From the NCBI GenBank assembly GCA_035934555.1, contig DASYXT010000055.1:1-64000 (forward strand): a stretch of 64,000 nucleotides of DNA. Direction: 5' to 3'. Positions 42,619-52,257 of the stretch are shown here, piece by piece. The notes below the pieces were generated by a model. It had not been told where the DNA came from, made no database searches, and saw only the letters and a list, made by a program, of their open reading frames with translations. Origin of the DNA: DASYXT01 sp035934555. Its GTDB lineage: Bacteria > Verrucomicrobiota > Verrucomicrobiia > Limisphaerales > UBA8199. Both the position numbers and the translations under genes were made by a program. Each line of letters opens with the position of its first letter. Position 1 is the stretch's first letter.

Positions 42619-44688
42619 TCAAGCCTTCACTTTCCCAAGGGCCGCCAGCACCCGTGCTGGTGTGATGGGCAAACTAGGTACCCGGACACCGAGCGCATTG
42701 GCGACAGCATTGGCAATCGCCGACGCAGTCGGGATGGTAACTGGTTCGCCCAAGCCGATCACCCCGCGCTCAGGCATGTCCAGCAGGATCACGTCAATCT
42801 CCGGTGTATCGGCCAACGCGGTCAATTTGTACGTTTCGAAATTCGGGTTCAGCACCACGCCGGACAACGCGTCCATGACGCGCTCCTCGTAAAGGGCGTA
42901 GCCCAGGCCCATGATAATGCCGCCGTTGACCTGGCTTTCCGCGGTCAATTTACTCACCACCAGCCCGCAGTCCTGCACGCACGTAACTTTCTTCACTTTT
43001 ACGAAACCGGTCTCCGTGTCCACCTCGACTTCCGCGAACTGAACACCGCCAACCCCCGAGCCGGACAACCCTTCCTGCCAGCGGCCGCCGGCGACCAGCG
43101 GGTGGGTGCCGAGTTTCTTGCAGGCCTCGAACCAATGCGCGCGCGGCTCGCTCACGCCCGTCTGCGTCTGCAGTTCCTGCAGTGCCCGCGTGCAGCAATC
43201 GAAAATCGCCGGGGAAACCGACGCTGCGGTGGTGCTGCCGCCGCTGCCGCCGCTAGGAGGATAACGCGTATCGCCCACGTGCACCTGGATTTGGTCCGGC
43301 TTGAGCCCAAACACTTCGGCTGCCACGACGGCAATCACCGTCTTGGTCCCCGTTCCAATATCCTGTGTGCCACAACGAATTTCCACACTGCCGTCCGGAT
43401 TGATTTGGGCCTGGGCCTGCGTGCCGTGGCCGCCGCCGCCCCACGTCGCGCCCGCGCAACCTATGCCGGTTTTAACGGGCCCCGGCGAGCTGCCGGGCTT
43501 CTTGTATTTGGCCTTCCAGCCGAAGCGCTCTGCGCCAAGCTGGTATTCCTTATGCCGGATTTCGGAGTGATCGTTCTTCAGCCGCAACTCCAGCGGATCC
43601 AGGTTCAGCTTCACCGCCAGGTCATCCAGGATCGATTCCATCCCGAACGAGGCCGGCGGATGGCCGGGGGCGCGGAACGCGCGAGCCGAGCCAGCATCCA
43701 CCGCAACGGCCGCTTGCTTCACCCGCACATTGGGAACTTCGTAGATGTACGGGGCGGGAAAGCCCGCTCCGCCGCCACCCGCTTCGGTGGCCGGTCCGCT
43801 GCCAATCCCGGCAGTGCCGTAGGATTCAAGTTCGTAGGCGAGTAATTTGCCGTCCGCGCCGGCGCCCAACTTGACCTTTTGGAATGAAGAAGGCCGGTTG
43901 CCGACCGCCAGCGCCTCGTCGAACCGCGTCAGCATCAGTTTCACCGGTGCTTTGGCGGCCTTGGACAACCGCGCGGCCAGGCCGCTCTCGACCCCGGCGC
44001 CCAGCTTCGAGCCGAACCCGCCGCCCATGTACTCGCAAATCACACGCACCTGGCTGTGCTGCAGGTTCAGATGATCGGCCAAACCATCCCGCACACTGAA
44101 CGTGCCTTGCGTCGAAGCCCACGCGGTAACCTCCTCGTCAGTGTAGGAGACCGTGTTGCCGTGCGTTTCGAGTGGATGATGAAGCTGGACCGGTGTGGTG
44201 AAAAACCCTTCGACGACCGCCGCACACTCGCCGAATGCCTTGTCCACCTCGCCCTGTTCGTGAACGTGCGGCTTGGACAGGTTCGGCGCGTCTTCCCAGA
44301 CGCGCGGGGCGCCTTCCTCTTTCGCATCATTTTCGCGCACGACAAACGGCAGCGGTTTGGCATCGACCTGGATGACGCGCAGCGCGTCCAGGCAAGCCTG
44401 TTTACTCGTCCCGGCGACAGCGGCCAGTTCCTCGCCGTAATAACGCACGGTGCGCTCGCCCTCGGAGCGCAGCACGGCCGCCCTGATGCCAGGCATTTTC
44501 AGCGCGGGTTCCAGATTGATTTTCGCCACGCGCGCCTTGGGCCATTTGGACCGGAGAATCATCCCGTACAGCCACCCGTCCGGTTGCACGTCCGACGCAT
44601 AGAGCGCACGGCCGGTGACCTTGGCCGGACCATCCACGCGGAGGGTTTTGGAGCCGATGACGTCGCGTTTCTCAGGCCAGCTTGGCAT
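42619..44688 (-). CDS. Molybdenum-cofactor subunit of an aldehyde oxidoreductase (PaoC/YagR-like)
   Basis: This 689-residue protein is of the CoxL/XdhA type: 'GSKTLRVDGPAKVTGRALYASD' at the start, 'GGGFGSKLGAG', 'AFRAPGHPPASFGMES', 'QDIGTGTKTVIAVVAAE' for pterin binding, and 'IGLGEPVTIPTASAIANA' with the catalytic Glu region. It would hold the molybdenum cofactor that oxidises aldehydes. It overlaps the end of the 2Fe-2S subunit gene by 17 bases. It has no signal of its own, so the complex is likely exported with the Tat-signalled subunit. Confidence 0.9.
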   Translation of the reverse strand: MPSWPEKRDVIGSKTLRVDGPAKVTGRALYASDVQPDGWLYGMILRSKWPKARVAKINLEPALKMPGIRAAVLRSEGERTVRYYGEELAAVAGTSKQACLDALRVIQVDAKPLPFVVRENDAKEEGAPRVWEDAPNLSKPHVHEQGEVDKAFGECAAVVEGFFTTPVQLHHPLETHGNTVSYTDEEVTAWASTQGTFSVRDGLADHLNLQHSQVRVICEYMGGGFGSKLGAGVESGLAARLSKAAKAPVKLMLTRFDEALAVGNRPSSFQKVKLGAGADGKLLAYELESYGTAGIGSGPATEAGGGGAGFPAPYIYEVPNVRVKQAAVAVDAGSARAFRAPGHPPASFGMESILDDLAVKLNLDPLELRLKNDHSEIRHKEYQLGAERFGWKAKYKKPGSSPGPVKTGIGCAGATWGGGGHGTQAQAQINPDGSVEIRCGTQDIGTGTKTVIAVVAAEVFGLKPDQIQVHVGDTRYPPSGGSGGSTTAASVSPAIFDCCTRALQELQTQTGVSEPRAHWFEACKKLGTHPLVAGGRWQEGLSGSGVGGVQFAEVEVDTETGFVKVKKVTCVQDCGLVVSKLTAESQVNGGIIMGLGYALYEERVMDALSGVVLNPNFETYKLTALADTPEIDVILLDMPERGVIGLGEPVTIPTASAIANAVANALGVRVPSLPITPARVLAALGKVKA

Positions 44689-45331
44689 AGGGAATCACCT
44701 CGACGGTTGTGGTTACAGGCAGGCCGGCCGCTTTGAAGGCCGCCTGCAGCACCCGCGGATAGGTGCCGCAACGGCACAGGTTCCCCGCACACGCGTGTTT
44801 CACCTCGTCGGCTGTTGGATGCGCATTGCGCCGCAGCAACGCCGTCACGCTCATCACGAATCCCGGCGTGCAATAGCCGCACATCAGCGCGTCCTGCTCG
44901 ACAAAAGCCTCCTGCACCGGCGTGAGTTTCCCCTCGGGTGCCAGGCCTTCGATGGTCGTGATCTTCCCACCCTGGGCATCTATCGCCAATTTGGAACAGG
45001 CGTAAATCGGCTGGTCATCGAACAACACAGTGCAGGCGCCGCAAGTGGCGCGGTCGCACACCTCCTTGGCGCCGGTGAACTTCGAATGTTCGCGGAGTGC
45101 TTCGAGGAGCGTCACGCGCGGTTCAACTTCCAGCTTCAATGGCTGGCCGTTGACCATCAGCGTGATTGGCACCGGTCCCGGGCCGTGGGTTTTCTCGCTG
45201 TTGGCTTTGGCGAGCTCCTGCGCGACGGCCCCTACCTGGGCGGTGGCCGCCACGGCGGCCGTCGTGCCAAAACTCTTCAGAAAAGCGCGCCGCGAGACAG
45301 ACATGCGTCCGGGCGGGTGGGCGTCACTCAT
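44672..45331 (-). CDS. Tat-exported 2Fe-2S subunit of an aldehyde oxidoreductase (PaoA/YagT-like)
   Basis: This 219-residue subunit has a twin-arginine signal 'SRRAFLKSFG' at residues 13-22, a plant-type ferredoxin 2Fe-2S site with Cys92, Cys97 and Cys100 in 'CDRATCGAC', and a second 2Fe-2S domain with 'CGYCTPG' and 'CAGNLCRCGTYP'. It delivers electrons from the Mo site to an acceptor. The signal makes the whole complex periplasmic. It is the first gene of the operon. Confidence 0.9.
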   Translation of the reverse strand: MSDAHPPGRMSVSRRAFLKSFGTTAAVAATAQVGAVAQELAKANSEKTHGPGPVPITLMVNGQPLKLEVEPRVTLLEALREHSKFTGAKEVCDRATCGACTVLFDDQPIYACSKLAIDAQGGKITTIEGLAPEGKLTPVQEAFVEQDALMCGYCTPGFVMSVTALLRRNAHPTADEVKHACAGNLCRCGTYPRVLQAAFKAAGLPVTTTVEVIPYAKLA

Positions 45332-45384
45332 AAGTGCTTGAGGACAGATACACCGGGGCCGTCAGGCGCGCAAAAGGAATTTTT

Positions 45385-45504
45385 GGAGCGCGGACTTTAG
45401 GCTTTAGTCCGCAGCAACGGCCTACCTGAAGATTGAAGATGGCGGGGGGCATGTGCACCGCGCTTGACCATTCGGGCGTTGCTGCGGACTAAAGTCCGCG
45501 CTCC
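45385..45504. repeat. Inverted pair of a GCGGACTTTAGTCCGC palindromic element
   Basis: The left arm (45385-45419) and right arm (45478-45504) are inverted copies of GGAGCGCGGACTTTAG..CTTTAGTCCGCAGCAAC; each arm is itself palindromic. The right arm contains the stop codon of threonine synthase. A related copy lies at 56750-56772. It is a mobile or REP-like dispersed element. Confidence 0.75.
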
Positions 45505-46883
45505 ACGCCCCCATTGGCCAGCGCTTTGTTCAACGCTTCTTTCACCGCATCCAACCGTGCCGGCAACTCCACAGGCTGATTGGCGTGTTTGGAAGGAAAC
45601 TCGAGCTGGTTCTGGTGATATTTCACTTTCATCTCGACAAATTTCAGACCGTGAGCGGTCGAGATCACCACGACGCGTTCGGCGGGATCGATTTTGCCGG
45701 CCTTGAGCAGCTTAATCAGCACCGCCAGGGCCACTCCCGTGTGCGGGCAATTGAACATCCCTGTTCGGTCCCCGACCGCCGCCGCTTCGGCAAGTTCTTC
45801 CTCCGTTGCCTGTTCCACAATACCCCGGAATTGCCGCAGGATGCGCACCGCCTTTTCGAAACTGACAGGGTTGCCGATTTGGATCGCGCTGGCGAGAGTC
45901 TTTTCCGCCTGCATCGGCTCGAAACTTTCGTAATTGCGCAGGTACGAGCGATAGAGTGGATTGGCGCGTTCGGCCTGTGCGACCACGATGCGCGGCAGCT
46001 TCGCCAGCAGCCCGAGGTCCTTCATCAGCAGCAACCCCTTTCCCAGCGCCGAGACATTGCCAAGGTTGCCGCCCGGAATGACCAGCACGTCCGGCGCTTC
46101 CCAGTCAAACTGCTGCACAATCTCCATCCCGACGGTCTTTTGGCCTTCGACGCGGAGCGAGTTCATCGAGTTCGCCAGATACAGTGTCGGGTCACGAGTG
46201 ATCTCCTGCACCAGGCGCATACAACCGTCGAAGTCGGTGTCCAGGTACAGCACCAGTGCGCCATTGGCCACCGGTTGCACCAGTTGCGCCAGGGAAATTT
46301 TGCCGCGCGGCAGCAGCACAATCGAAGGGATGCCGGCGGCGGCGCAGTAAGTCGCCAGGGCGGCGGAGGTATCGCCCGTCGAGGCGCACACCACCGCCTT
46401 AATCGGCGCGCCTTCGGAAATCATTTGTTTTACCTGCGACACCAGCACGGTCATGCCGAGGTCTTTGAACGATCCGCTATGGGTGTTGCCGCAGAGTTTA
46501 ATCCAAAGAGAGTTCAGGCCAATCATCCGCCCAAAACGCTCCGCCCAGAACAGGTTGGTGCCCCCCTCGTACAGAGAAACGATATTGGCATTCTCGATTT
46601 GCGGCAGAATCCATTCTTTCTTCCCCCAAACCCCGGAGCCATAGGGCCACTCGTTGCTCTTGTAGCGGTCTTCGAAGAGCTTCATCCAGGCGGCGGCGCT
46701 GCGGCGGCGGAGCGCTTCGAGATCGTGCTGCACTTCGAGCAGCGAGTGGCAGCGCTCACATTGATACACCACCGCGTTCAATGGGTAAGTCGCGCCGCAC
46801 TGCGGATTAATGCATTGGAACCAGGCACGGTACGCCGCCCCCTTCTCCACCGCTGCCGTTCGCTCACTCAGGCTCTCGATCAT
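45489..46883 (-). CDS. thrC: Threonine synthase
   Basis: This 464-residue PLP enzyme (ATG 46883) has an N-terminal zinc-ribbon-like part with C-x4-C ('CINPQC') and C-x2-C ('CERC'), the PLP Lys in 'NTHSGSFKDLGM', and 'ASTGDTSAALATYCAAAGI' for phosphate binding. It converts O-phosphohomoserine to threonine. The C-terminal residues 'VERGL' and the stop are encoded by a dispersed palindromic repeat. It is divergent from the aminotransferase gene. Confidence 0.9.
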   Translation of the reverse strand: MIESLSERTAAVEKGAAYRAWFQCINPQCGATYPLNAVVYQCERCHSLLEVQHDLEALRRRSAAAWMKLFEDRYKSNEWPYGSGVWGKKEWILPQIENANIVSLYEGGTNLFWAERFGRMIGLNSLWIKLCGNTHSGSFKDLGMTVLVSQVKQMISEGAPIKAVVCASTGDTSAALATYCAAAGIPSIVLLPRGKISLAQLVQPVANGALVLYLDTDFDGCMRLVQEITRDPTLYLANSMNSLRVEGQKTVGMEIVQQFDWEAPDVLVIPGGNLGNVSALGKGLLLMKDLGLLAKLPRIVVAQAERANPLYRSYLRNYESFEPMQAEKTLASAIQIGNPVSFEKAVRILRQFRGIVEQATEEELAEAAAVGDRTGMFNCPHTGVALAVLIKLLKAGKIDPAERVVVISTAHGLKFVEMKVKYHQNQLEFPSKHANQPVELPARLDAVKEALNKALANGGVERGL

Positions 46884-47099
46884 TCCCCAGTGTACCACCC
46901 CTGGCAAAGAGGGTTCAAGAGAGCAGAGATCGGGGTGGAAACCGAGGGTCCGCTTTAGACAGCGCGCGAAACCAGGCGCCGGTGCTCGGAATAGACACTT
47001 TCGCTGATCTCAAGAGCAAGGCATCCTCTGGCGATGCGGGTTCGGCAGTTACGGCCGCTTTTGCGGTAGTGCTTATGCCGGTTAATTAACATTCAGACC

Positions 47100-47966
47100 A
47101 TGCATGTGTTTATCAATGGCCGGTTTCTGCCCGAGGAGCAGGCCACGGTCTCAGTTTTCGACCGTGGTTACTTATATGGGGACGGCCTGTTTGAGACGAT
47201 CCTCGTGCTAAACCACTCCCCGTTTCGTTGGGAGCAGCACATGCGCCGGCTGGAAGCGGGGGCGGCCTACCTGAACATTGGCTTGCCTTTTACACGCCAC
47301 GCATTGCGGGAGGCGGCCAGCGCGTTAATAGACATCAATCATTTCCCCAACGCGCTTTTGCGTCTGACGCTCTCACGCGGGGTTGGCTCTCGCGGTTATT
47401 CGCCTCGCGGGGCCGACAAGCCCACACTCGTCCTCACGTTACATCGCACCACCGCACCTGACCGGCACATATGTCCTCAATGGCGCCTGGTTACGTCCAG
47501 CATCCGCCTTCCCGTGGCCCAGCGCCTGGCTCAATTCAAGACGTGCAACAAGCTGCCGCAAATCCTGGCGCGCAGCGAAGCCGAAGCCGCTGGAGCTCAG
47601 GAGGCGTTGTTGTTGAACACCGCGGGCGCCGTCGTGGAAGCGACCAGCAGCAACCTGTTCTGGATTGCGGGCGGGTCGGTCTGCACACCGCCGCTGGAGA
47701 GCGGAATTCTCGCCGGAATCACCCGGGGGCTCGTCGCTGAAATTTGCGAGTCCATCCGCGTGCCCTTGGTGGAAACTACGATTATGCCGGACCAGCTTCG
47801 ATTAGCTGAAGGGGTGTTTCTGTCGCTGAGCTCGGTCGGGATCGCCGAGGCAGTGGTGTTGGATGGAAAACCGTTGCGGCAATCGGCTTTGACGCACCGG
47901 ATTCGCAATGTTTTCCTCGAGGTGCTTCACGAGGAAACCGGCTGGGGTGTCGCGGATGTGGTGTGA
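47100..47966 (+). CDS. Class IV aminotransferase (PabC/IlvE-like)
   Basis: This 288-residue PLP enzyme has 'FDRGYLYGDGLFETILV' at about residues 20-36, the catalytic Lys in 'FKTCNKLPQILA' and 'EATSSNLFWI' near the phosphate site. It matches aminodeoxychorismate lyase or a D-/branched-chain amino-acid aminotransferase. The group is hard to split without an alignment. Its length favours PabC or a D-amino-acid enzyme. Confidence 0.83.
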   Translation: MHVFINGRFLPEEQATVSVFDRGYLYGDGLFETILVLNHSPFRWEQHMRRLEAGAAYLNIGLPFTRHALREAASALIDINHFPNALLRLTLSRGVGSRGYSPRGADKPTLVLTLHRTTAPDRHICPQWRLVTSSIRLPVAQRLAQFKTCNKLPQILARSEAEAAGAQEALLLNTAGAVVEATSSNLFWIAGGSVCTPPLESGILAGITRGLVAEICESIRVPLVETTIMPDQLRLAEGVFLSLSSVGIAEAVVLDGKPLRQSALTHRIRNVFLEVLHEETGWGVADVV

Positions 47967-48081
47967 GCCCGCCGCCATGGAACAGTTAGGGCCCGCAAAT
48001 ATTGTGGTTTTCTTTTGCACCAGTTTTGGCTTAATGATCGCGCAACCACGGGCGGCGCTGCTGCCCGCAACGACTAACCAA

Positions 48082-48906
48082 ATGAAACGACGCGAATTCC
48101 TGAAAACTTCCCTGGCAGCCTCGACCCTGGCCGGCTTAGGCACCGCTACCCTGGCGGCGGAGGCCGATCCGGCCTCCAATCCCAATCGCGAGTATTATGA
48201 ACTTCGCATTTACCGGCTGGCCAAAGGCGCCAATCGGGCGGCCCTGACCGATTACCTGGAGAAGGCGGCGGTGCCGGCGTGGAACCGGCTGGGCATCCAA
48301 CCGGTCGGTGTGTTTGAGCAATCGGAGCGCACCGAGCCCCCGGCCAAGACCGAAGTGCGGGACGCTTCAGCCGTTGTGGTGGTGATCCCTTATCCTTCAT
48401 TGCAGGCGTTCGCCGCCGCAGCGCAATCCATGGCCGACCCGGCTTTTCAGGCCAGCGCCGGGGATTATTGGCAGCGGACAAAAGACAACCCGGTCTTTGA
48501 GCGAATTGATAGCTGGCTGATGCTGGCGTTTGCCGGCATGCCCCGCCTCGAATTGCCGGCTTACTCGCGCGACAAGAAGCCGCGCATGTTCGAGCTGCGC
48601 ACCTACGAGAGTTACAGCGAAGCCAAAGCGCTAAAGAAAGTGCAGATGTTCAACTCCGGCGAGATCGACGTCATGCGTGAAGTAGGCCTGGCGCCGGTTT
48701 TTTATGGCCAGGCCTTAATCGGCCCCAACCTGCCGCACCTGACCTATATGCTTTCCGCGGAGGACGACGCTGCGCACAAGAAGCACTGGGGCGCTTTCGG
48801 CAAGCATCCGGTCTGGAACAAACTCCAGCACGAACCCCAGTACGATGAAACGGTCTCGAAGATTACAAACCGTTACCTCGTACCGCTGCCGTGCTCGCAG
48901 ATTTAA
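48082..48906 (+). CDS. NIPSNAP-family protein with Tat-like signal
   Basis: This 274-residue protein (ATG 48082) begins MKRREFLKTSLAAS, a twin-arginine-type signal ending near 'TLAAEA'. Two ferredoxin-like NIPSNAP domains follow ('YYELRIYRLAKGANRAALTDYLEKAAVP' and 'MFELRTYESYSEAKALKKVQMF'). The family has no settled biochemical role. It is likely periplasmic and stands alone before a strong terminator. Confidence 0.85.
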   Translation: MKRREFLKTSLAASTLAGLGTATLAAEADPASNPNREYYELRIYRLAKGANRAALTDYLEKAAVPAWNRLGIQPVGVFEQSERTEPPAKTEVRDASAVVVVIPYPSLQAFAAAAQSMADPAFQASAGDYWQRTKDNPVFERIDSWLMLAFAGMPRLELPAYSRDKKPRMFELRTYESYSEAKALKKVQMFNSGEIDVMREVGLAPVFYGQALIGPNLPHLTYMLSAEDDAAHKKHWGAFGKHPVWNKLQHEPQYDETVSKITNRYLVPLPCSQI

Positions 48907-49078
48907 CAACGTGGAGCGTATGAGCGTATGAGACTGGAGCGGTTCGACGCTCTCCGCTCCTCACCACGGGTGTTCACCCCAGTTGCGGTTCGGGACTGTC
49001 TGGCGTATCTGGAGAATGTAGCCTGAATAGGCGCCTTCGTTCAGATCATGGGTTGAAGGACACTTATCAGGATATTTA

Positions 49079-49112
49079 GAGCGGCTCCGGGAGGGAAGCC
49101 GCTCTTTTTTTT
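49079..49112 (+). terminator. Rho-independent terminator with an 8-T tract
   Basis: The 8-bp stem GAGCGGCT/AGCCGCTC (49079-49086 with 49097-49104) is followed by eight T bases (49105-49112). It follows the NIPSNAP gene by about 170 bases and faces the leftward kinase gene. Confidence 0.85.
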
Positions 49113-49116
49113 CTAA

Positions 49117-50205
49117 TCACCGTTGGATTCTCGCGGAGCCGCCTTGCGCCAGCCCTCGAACCTGCTCCAACGTCGCCATCGTGGTGTCGCCCGGGAAGGT
49201 AGTCAGCAGCGCTCCATGAGCCCAGCCCAACCTGACCGCTTGCTCCTCCGGTTCGGCATTCAGCAGACCGTAGAAAAAGCCCGCCGCGAAACCGTCTCCA
49301 CCACCGACTCGGTCATAGACATCCAATTCGCACGTGGGCGCGACAAAACTGCTGCCGTTGATCCACGCCACGGCGCTCCAACTATGGCGGTTGGTGGAGT
49401 GCACTTCGCGCAACGTGGTCGCCAGCACCTTCAATTGCGGGTGCTTGTTGGTGACCTTATCGATCATCGCCAGGAATGCGCTCGGGTCCAGTTTCGACTT
49501 CGCCGCCACCTCGGGCCCCGGCATGCCCAAGCCCATTTGCAGGTCTTCTTCGTTGCCGACCAGCACGTCCACGTTCCGCACGATGCGGTCCAGGACCGCC
49601 ACCGCGCGTTGGTGTCCGCCGGAAATGTTCCAAAGCTTGGCACGGTAATTCAGGTCAAAGGAGACAATGGCTCCGGCGGCTTTGGCGGCCTGCATTGCCT
49701 CAATGATCAATTCGGCGGTGGTGGGAGAGAGCGCGGCGAAGATGCCGCCGCTATGAAACCAGCGCACGCCGGCGGCAAAGATGGCCTTCCAGTCGATGTC
49801 GCCGGGCTTGAGTTGCGCGCCCGCCTCGTTGCAGCGGTTGTAAAAAACTACGGGCGGGCGCACTCCCTGGCCCCGATCGCTATAAACGGTCGCCATGTTC
49901 GGCCCGGTCACCCCATCGTGTTTGAAATGTTTGTAGAAGGGTTTGACGCCCATCGCGCGGACGCGCTCGGCAATCAGCTCGCCGATAGGATAATCCACCA
50001 GCGCGCTCGCGATGCCGGTCCGTAGCCCGAAACAATCGGCCAGGTTGGCGGCGACATTGAACTCCCCTCCGCTCACATGAATCCGGCATTCATTGGCTTT
50101 GCGGAAGGGGATAATTCCGGGGTCAAGCCGGTGGACCAACGCCCCCAACGACAGCAAATCCAGCGCTCCGGCTTGCGGAATATTTAAACCATATTTCATA
50201 GTCAC
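49117..50205 (-). CDS. PfkB-family sugar kinase (2-keto-3-deoxygluconate kinase-like)
   Basis: This 362-residue ribokinase-fold protein has 'VSGGEFNVAANLADCFGL' near the N-terminus, a sugar-binding 'WFHSGGIFAALS' and the catalytic motif 'DRVGGGDGFAAGFFYGLL' with the base Asp. It probably phosphorylates 2-keto-3-deoxygluconate or a related sugar acid. It overlaps the upstream membrane-protein gene by 4 bases (ATGA). Confidence 0.85.
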   Translation of the reverse strand: MTMKYGLNIPQAGALDLLSLGALVHRLDPGIIPFRKANECRIHVSGGEFNVAANLADCFGLRTGIASALVDYPIGELIAERVRAMGVKPFYKHFKHDGVTGPNMATVYSDRGQGVRPPVVFYNRCNEAGAQLKPGDIDWKAIFAAGVRWFHSGGIFAALSPTTAELIIEAMQAAKAAGAIVSFDLNYRAKLWNISGGHQRAVAVLDRIVRNVDVLVGNEEDLQMGLGMPGPEVAAKSKLDPSAFLAMIDKVTNKHPQLKVLATTLREVHSTNRHSWSAVAWINGSSFVAPTCELDVYDRVGGGDGFAAGFFYGLLNAEPEEQAVRLGWAHGALLTTFPGDTTMATLEQVRGLAQGGSARIQR

Positions 50206-50927
50206 AATTTCGGCGCGGCGGTCTCATCCAAAACAAGGTCCTCTAAAATCGTAATCTTTTGCCAGATTTTGCGCGAGAATCCGGCGGTGAGATCTTCCAC
50301 ATCATCCACCGCGTCCAGCAGCACCGGGTCCTGAAACCCCTGCACATAAAGCGCGGCGATCTTGCTGATGAGCGCCATCGCGTCGCTGCAATAATCCAGG
50401 TAGCGCGTTAGCTCGGTCGCTGTGAGCGGCCGTTTTTGCCGTGTCACTGCGCCGCGCACCACGCTCTCCGGGTCTTTGGTTAACTGGTGCATATCGACGA
50501 TATGTGCCAAAGCGCGCAATTCGTGGATGGCCTTAAGCGAGCGACTGCGCTTGATGCGGTTTTCGCAGCTCAGCAGGAAGATGATCGCCGCGCCGACAAA
50601 TACCACCGAACTGATGCTCGCGTCCAATCCCTGCATCGAATTGGTGAAGTCATCCAGTTGGAATTTATGGATATTGAGCAGCACCAACACCAGTAAGGCG
50701 ACAATGCCCAGGCTCAGCACGACGGCAGCCGACCGCAACCACAGGTTCGGCCGTTGAATCCAGGTGGTGCGTTCCAGCGCTTCCTGGGCGACGAGCAGCA
50801 GTTCAGCGATCACCGTGCCGAGACCAGACCCGGGGAAGCGCTCTTCGATGCGGGTGTGCAGGGCCTTTACCGTCTCGACGATCTTCTCGGGATCCAACTG
50901 CCTGAACTTGGCGTAGGTCTCGTCCAT
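50202..50927 (-). CDS. Two-helix membrane protein of unknown function
   Basis: This 241-residue protein (ATG 50927) begins with a cytoplasmic helical segment ('FRQLDPEKIVETVKALHTRIEERF'), then two membrane helices (about 66-87 and 106-122), and a long charged C-terminal part with 'IKRSRSLKAIHELRALAHIVDMHQL'. No family is recognised. It sits between sucB and a sugar kinase on one strand, with a 4-base overlap to the latter, so co-transcription is likely. Confidence 0.75.
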   Translation of the reverse strand: MDETYAKFRQLDPEKIVETVKALHTRIEERFPGSGLGTVIAELLLVAQEALERTTWIQRPNLWLRSAAVVLSLGIVALLVLVLLNIHKFQLDDFTNSMQGLDASISSVVFVGAAIIFLLSCENRIKRSRSLKAIHELRALAHIVDMHQLTKDPESVVRGAVTRQKRPLTATELTRYLDYCSDAMALISKIAALYVQGFQDPVLLDAVDDVEDLTAGFSRKIWQKITILEDLVLDETAAPKL

Positions 50928-51015
50928 GACGCGAGCCACAGTAAGAGGTTTTATCGGCAGAGGCAAATGCGAAGCCGCAGCAGGCCGCTCCCGGCACCAC
51001 AAACTCGTCCCAAGC

Positions 51016-52251
51016 CTAAACCTCCATCAGCATCCTGGTCGGCTCTTCGATGGCTTCTTTGATGCGCTTGAGGAACGACACCGCTTCACGTCCGTCCACC
51101 AGGCGATGATCGTAGGTCAGCGCGACGTACATCATCGGCCGAATGACCACATTGCCTTCACGCGCGACGGGCCTTTCCTGGATCGCGTGCAGGCCGAGGA
51201 TGCCGCTTTGAGGCGGATTGATGATCGGCGTCGAGAGCAACGACCCGTACACGCCGCCATTGCTGATCGTGAACGTGCCGCCTTGCAGTTCCTCCAGCTT
51301 GAGCTTGTTCTCACGAGCCCGCTTGGCAAAGTCGCCAATCGCCACCTCGATTTCAGCGAAGCTCATCCGCTCGGCCCGTCGCAAGACCGGCACAACCAAA
51401 CCTTTGCCGCTGCCAACGGCGACGCCGATGTCGAAGTAGTTGTGATAAACGATGTTGGTCTCCCGCACCTGGGCGTTCACAGCGGGGAACTGTTTCAGGC
51501 TGTCGATGCAGGCCTTCACGAAGAAGGACATGAACCCGAGCTTGACCTGGTACTTCTGCTGAAAGGATTCGCCGTATTGCTTGCGCAAGGCCATGACCGC
51601 CGCCATGTCGATTTCGTTAAACGTCGTCAGCAACGCGGCCGTGTGCTGCGCCTGGACCAAGCGTTCGGCCACGGTGCGGCGCAAGCGGCTCATCGGCACA
51701 ACCTCCTCCTCGCCCGGGCCGGTTAAAGGCGCGGCAGCCGCAACCGCGGCACGGGACGGCGGCGCCTCGGCTGCCGGCGCAGGCGCTTTTGCCTCTTCGA
51801 GGTGACGCAGCACATCCTCTTTGAGAATGCGCCCGCCGGGGCCGGTGCCCGCGACCTCTTCGGCTTTCACGCCATGCTGTTCGAGGATGCTTTGCGCAGC
51901 GGGCATAACGCGCGCACCGCCGGGTTTGGTTTCACTTCGGACCGGCGCAGGAGAAGGTTCCGCAGTTTTCTCGGCTGGAGCCGCCTTGGTCTCAGCCTTG
52001 GCAGCCGCCGCATTGCCGGTTTCGAGAATGGCGATGACTTCGCCAACCTTGGCCACCTCGCCCTTTTGTTTGAGAATTTTTGCAAGCGCGCCGGCATCAG
52101 GCGCAGGCAACTCGACGGTGGCCTTCTCGCTTTCGAGTGTCACGAGCGGTTCATCTTTCCGAACCGCGGCGCCGCTGGGCTTTAACCAGTCGCCGATTTC
52201 CACTTCGGTGATCGACTCCCCTACCTCGGGTACTTTGATTTCCAAGCGCAT
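51016..52251 (-). CDS. sucB: Dihydrolipoyllysine succinyltransferase, 2-oxoglutarate dehydrogenase E2
   Basis: This 411-residue protein has an N-terminal lipoyl domain with the attachment Lys in 'LESEKATVELPAP' (about residue 44), an Ala/Pro-rich linker, an E3-binding domain ('AAQSILEQHGVKAEEVAGTGPGGRILKEDV'), and a catalytic C-terminus with 'LTYDHRLVDGREAV' carrying the active-site His. It transfers succinyl to CoA. It follows sucA by 6 bases. No lpd gene is present nearby. Confidence 0.95.
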   Translation of the reverse strand: MRLEIKVPEVGESITEVEIGDWLKPSGAAVRKDEPLVTLESEKATVELPAPDAGALAKILKQKGEVAKVGEVIAILETGNAAAAKAETKAAPAEKTAEPSPAPVRSETKPGGARVMPAAQSILEQHGVKAEEVAGTGPGGRILKEDVLRHLEEAKAPAPAAEAPPSRAAVAAAAPLTGPGEEEVVPMSRLRRTVAERLVQAQHTAALLTTFNEIDMAAVMALRKQYGESFQQKYQVKLGFMSFFVKACIDSLKQFPAVNAQVRETNIVYHNYFDIGVAVGSGKGLVVPVLRRAERMSFAEIEVAIGDFAKRARENKLKLEELQGGTFTISNGGVYGSLLSTPIINPPQSGILGLHAIQERPVAREGNVVIRPMMYVALTYDHRLVDGREAVSFLKRIKEAIEEPTRMLMEV

Positions 52252-52257
52252 AGCCCT

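Noticed and set aside
45585..46958. Long plus-strand open frame (457 residues)
   Set aside because: It is antisense to threonine synthase, which has clear catalytic motifs.
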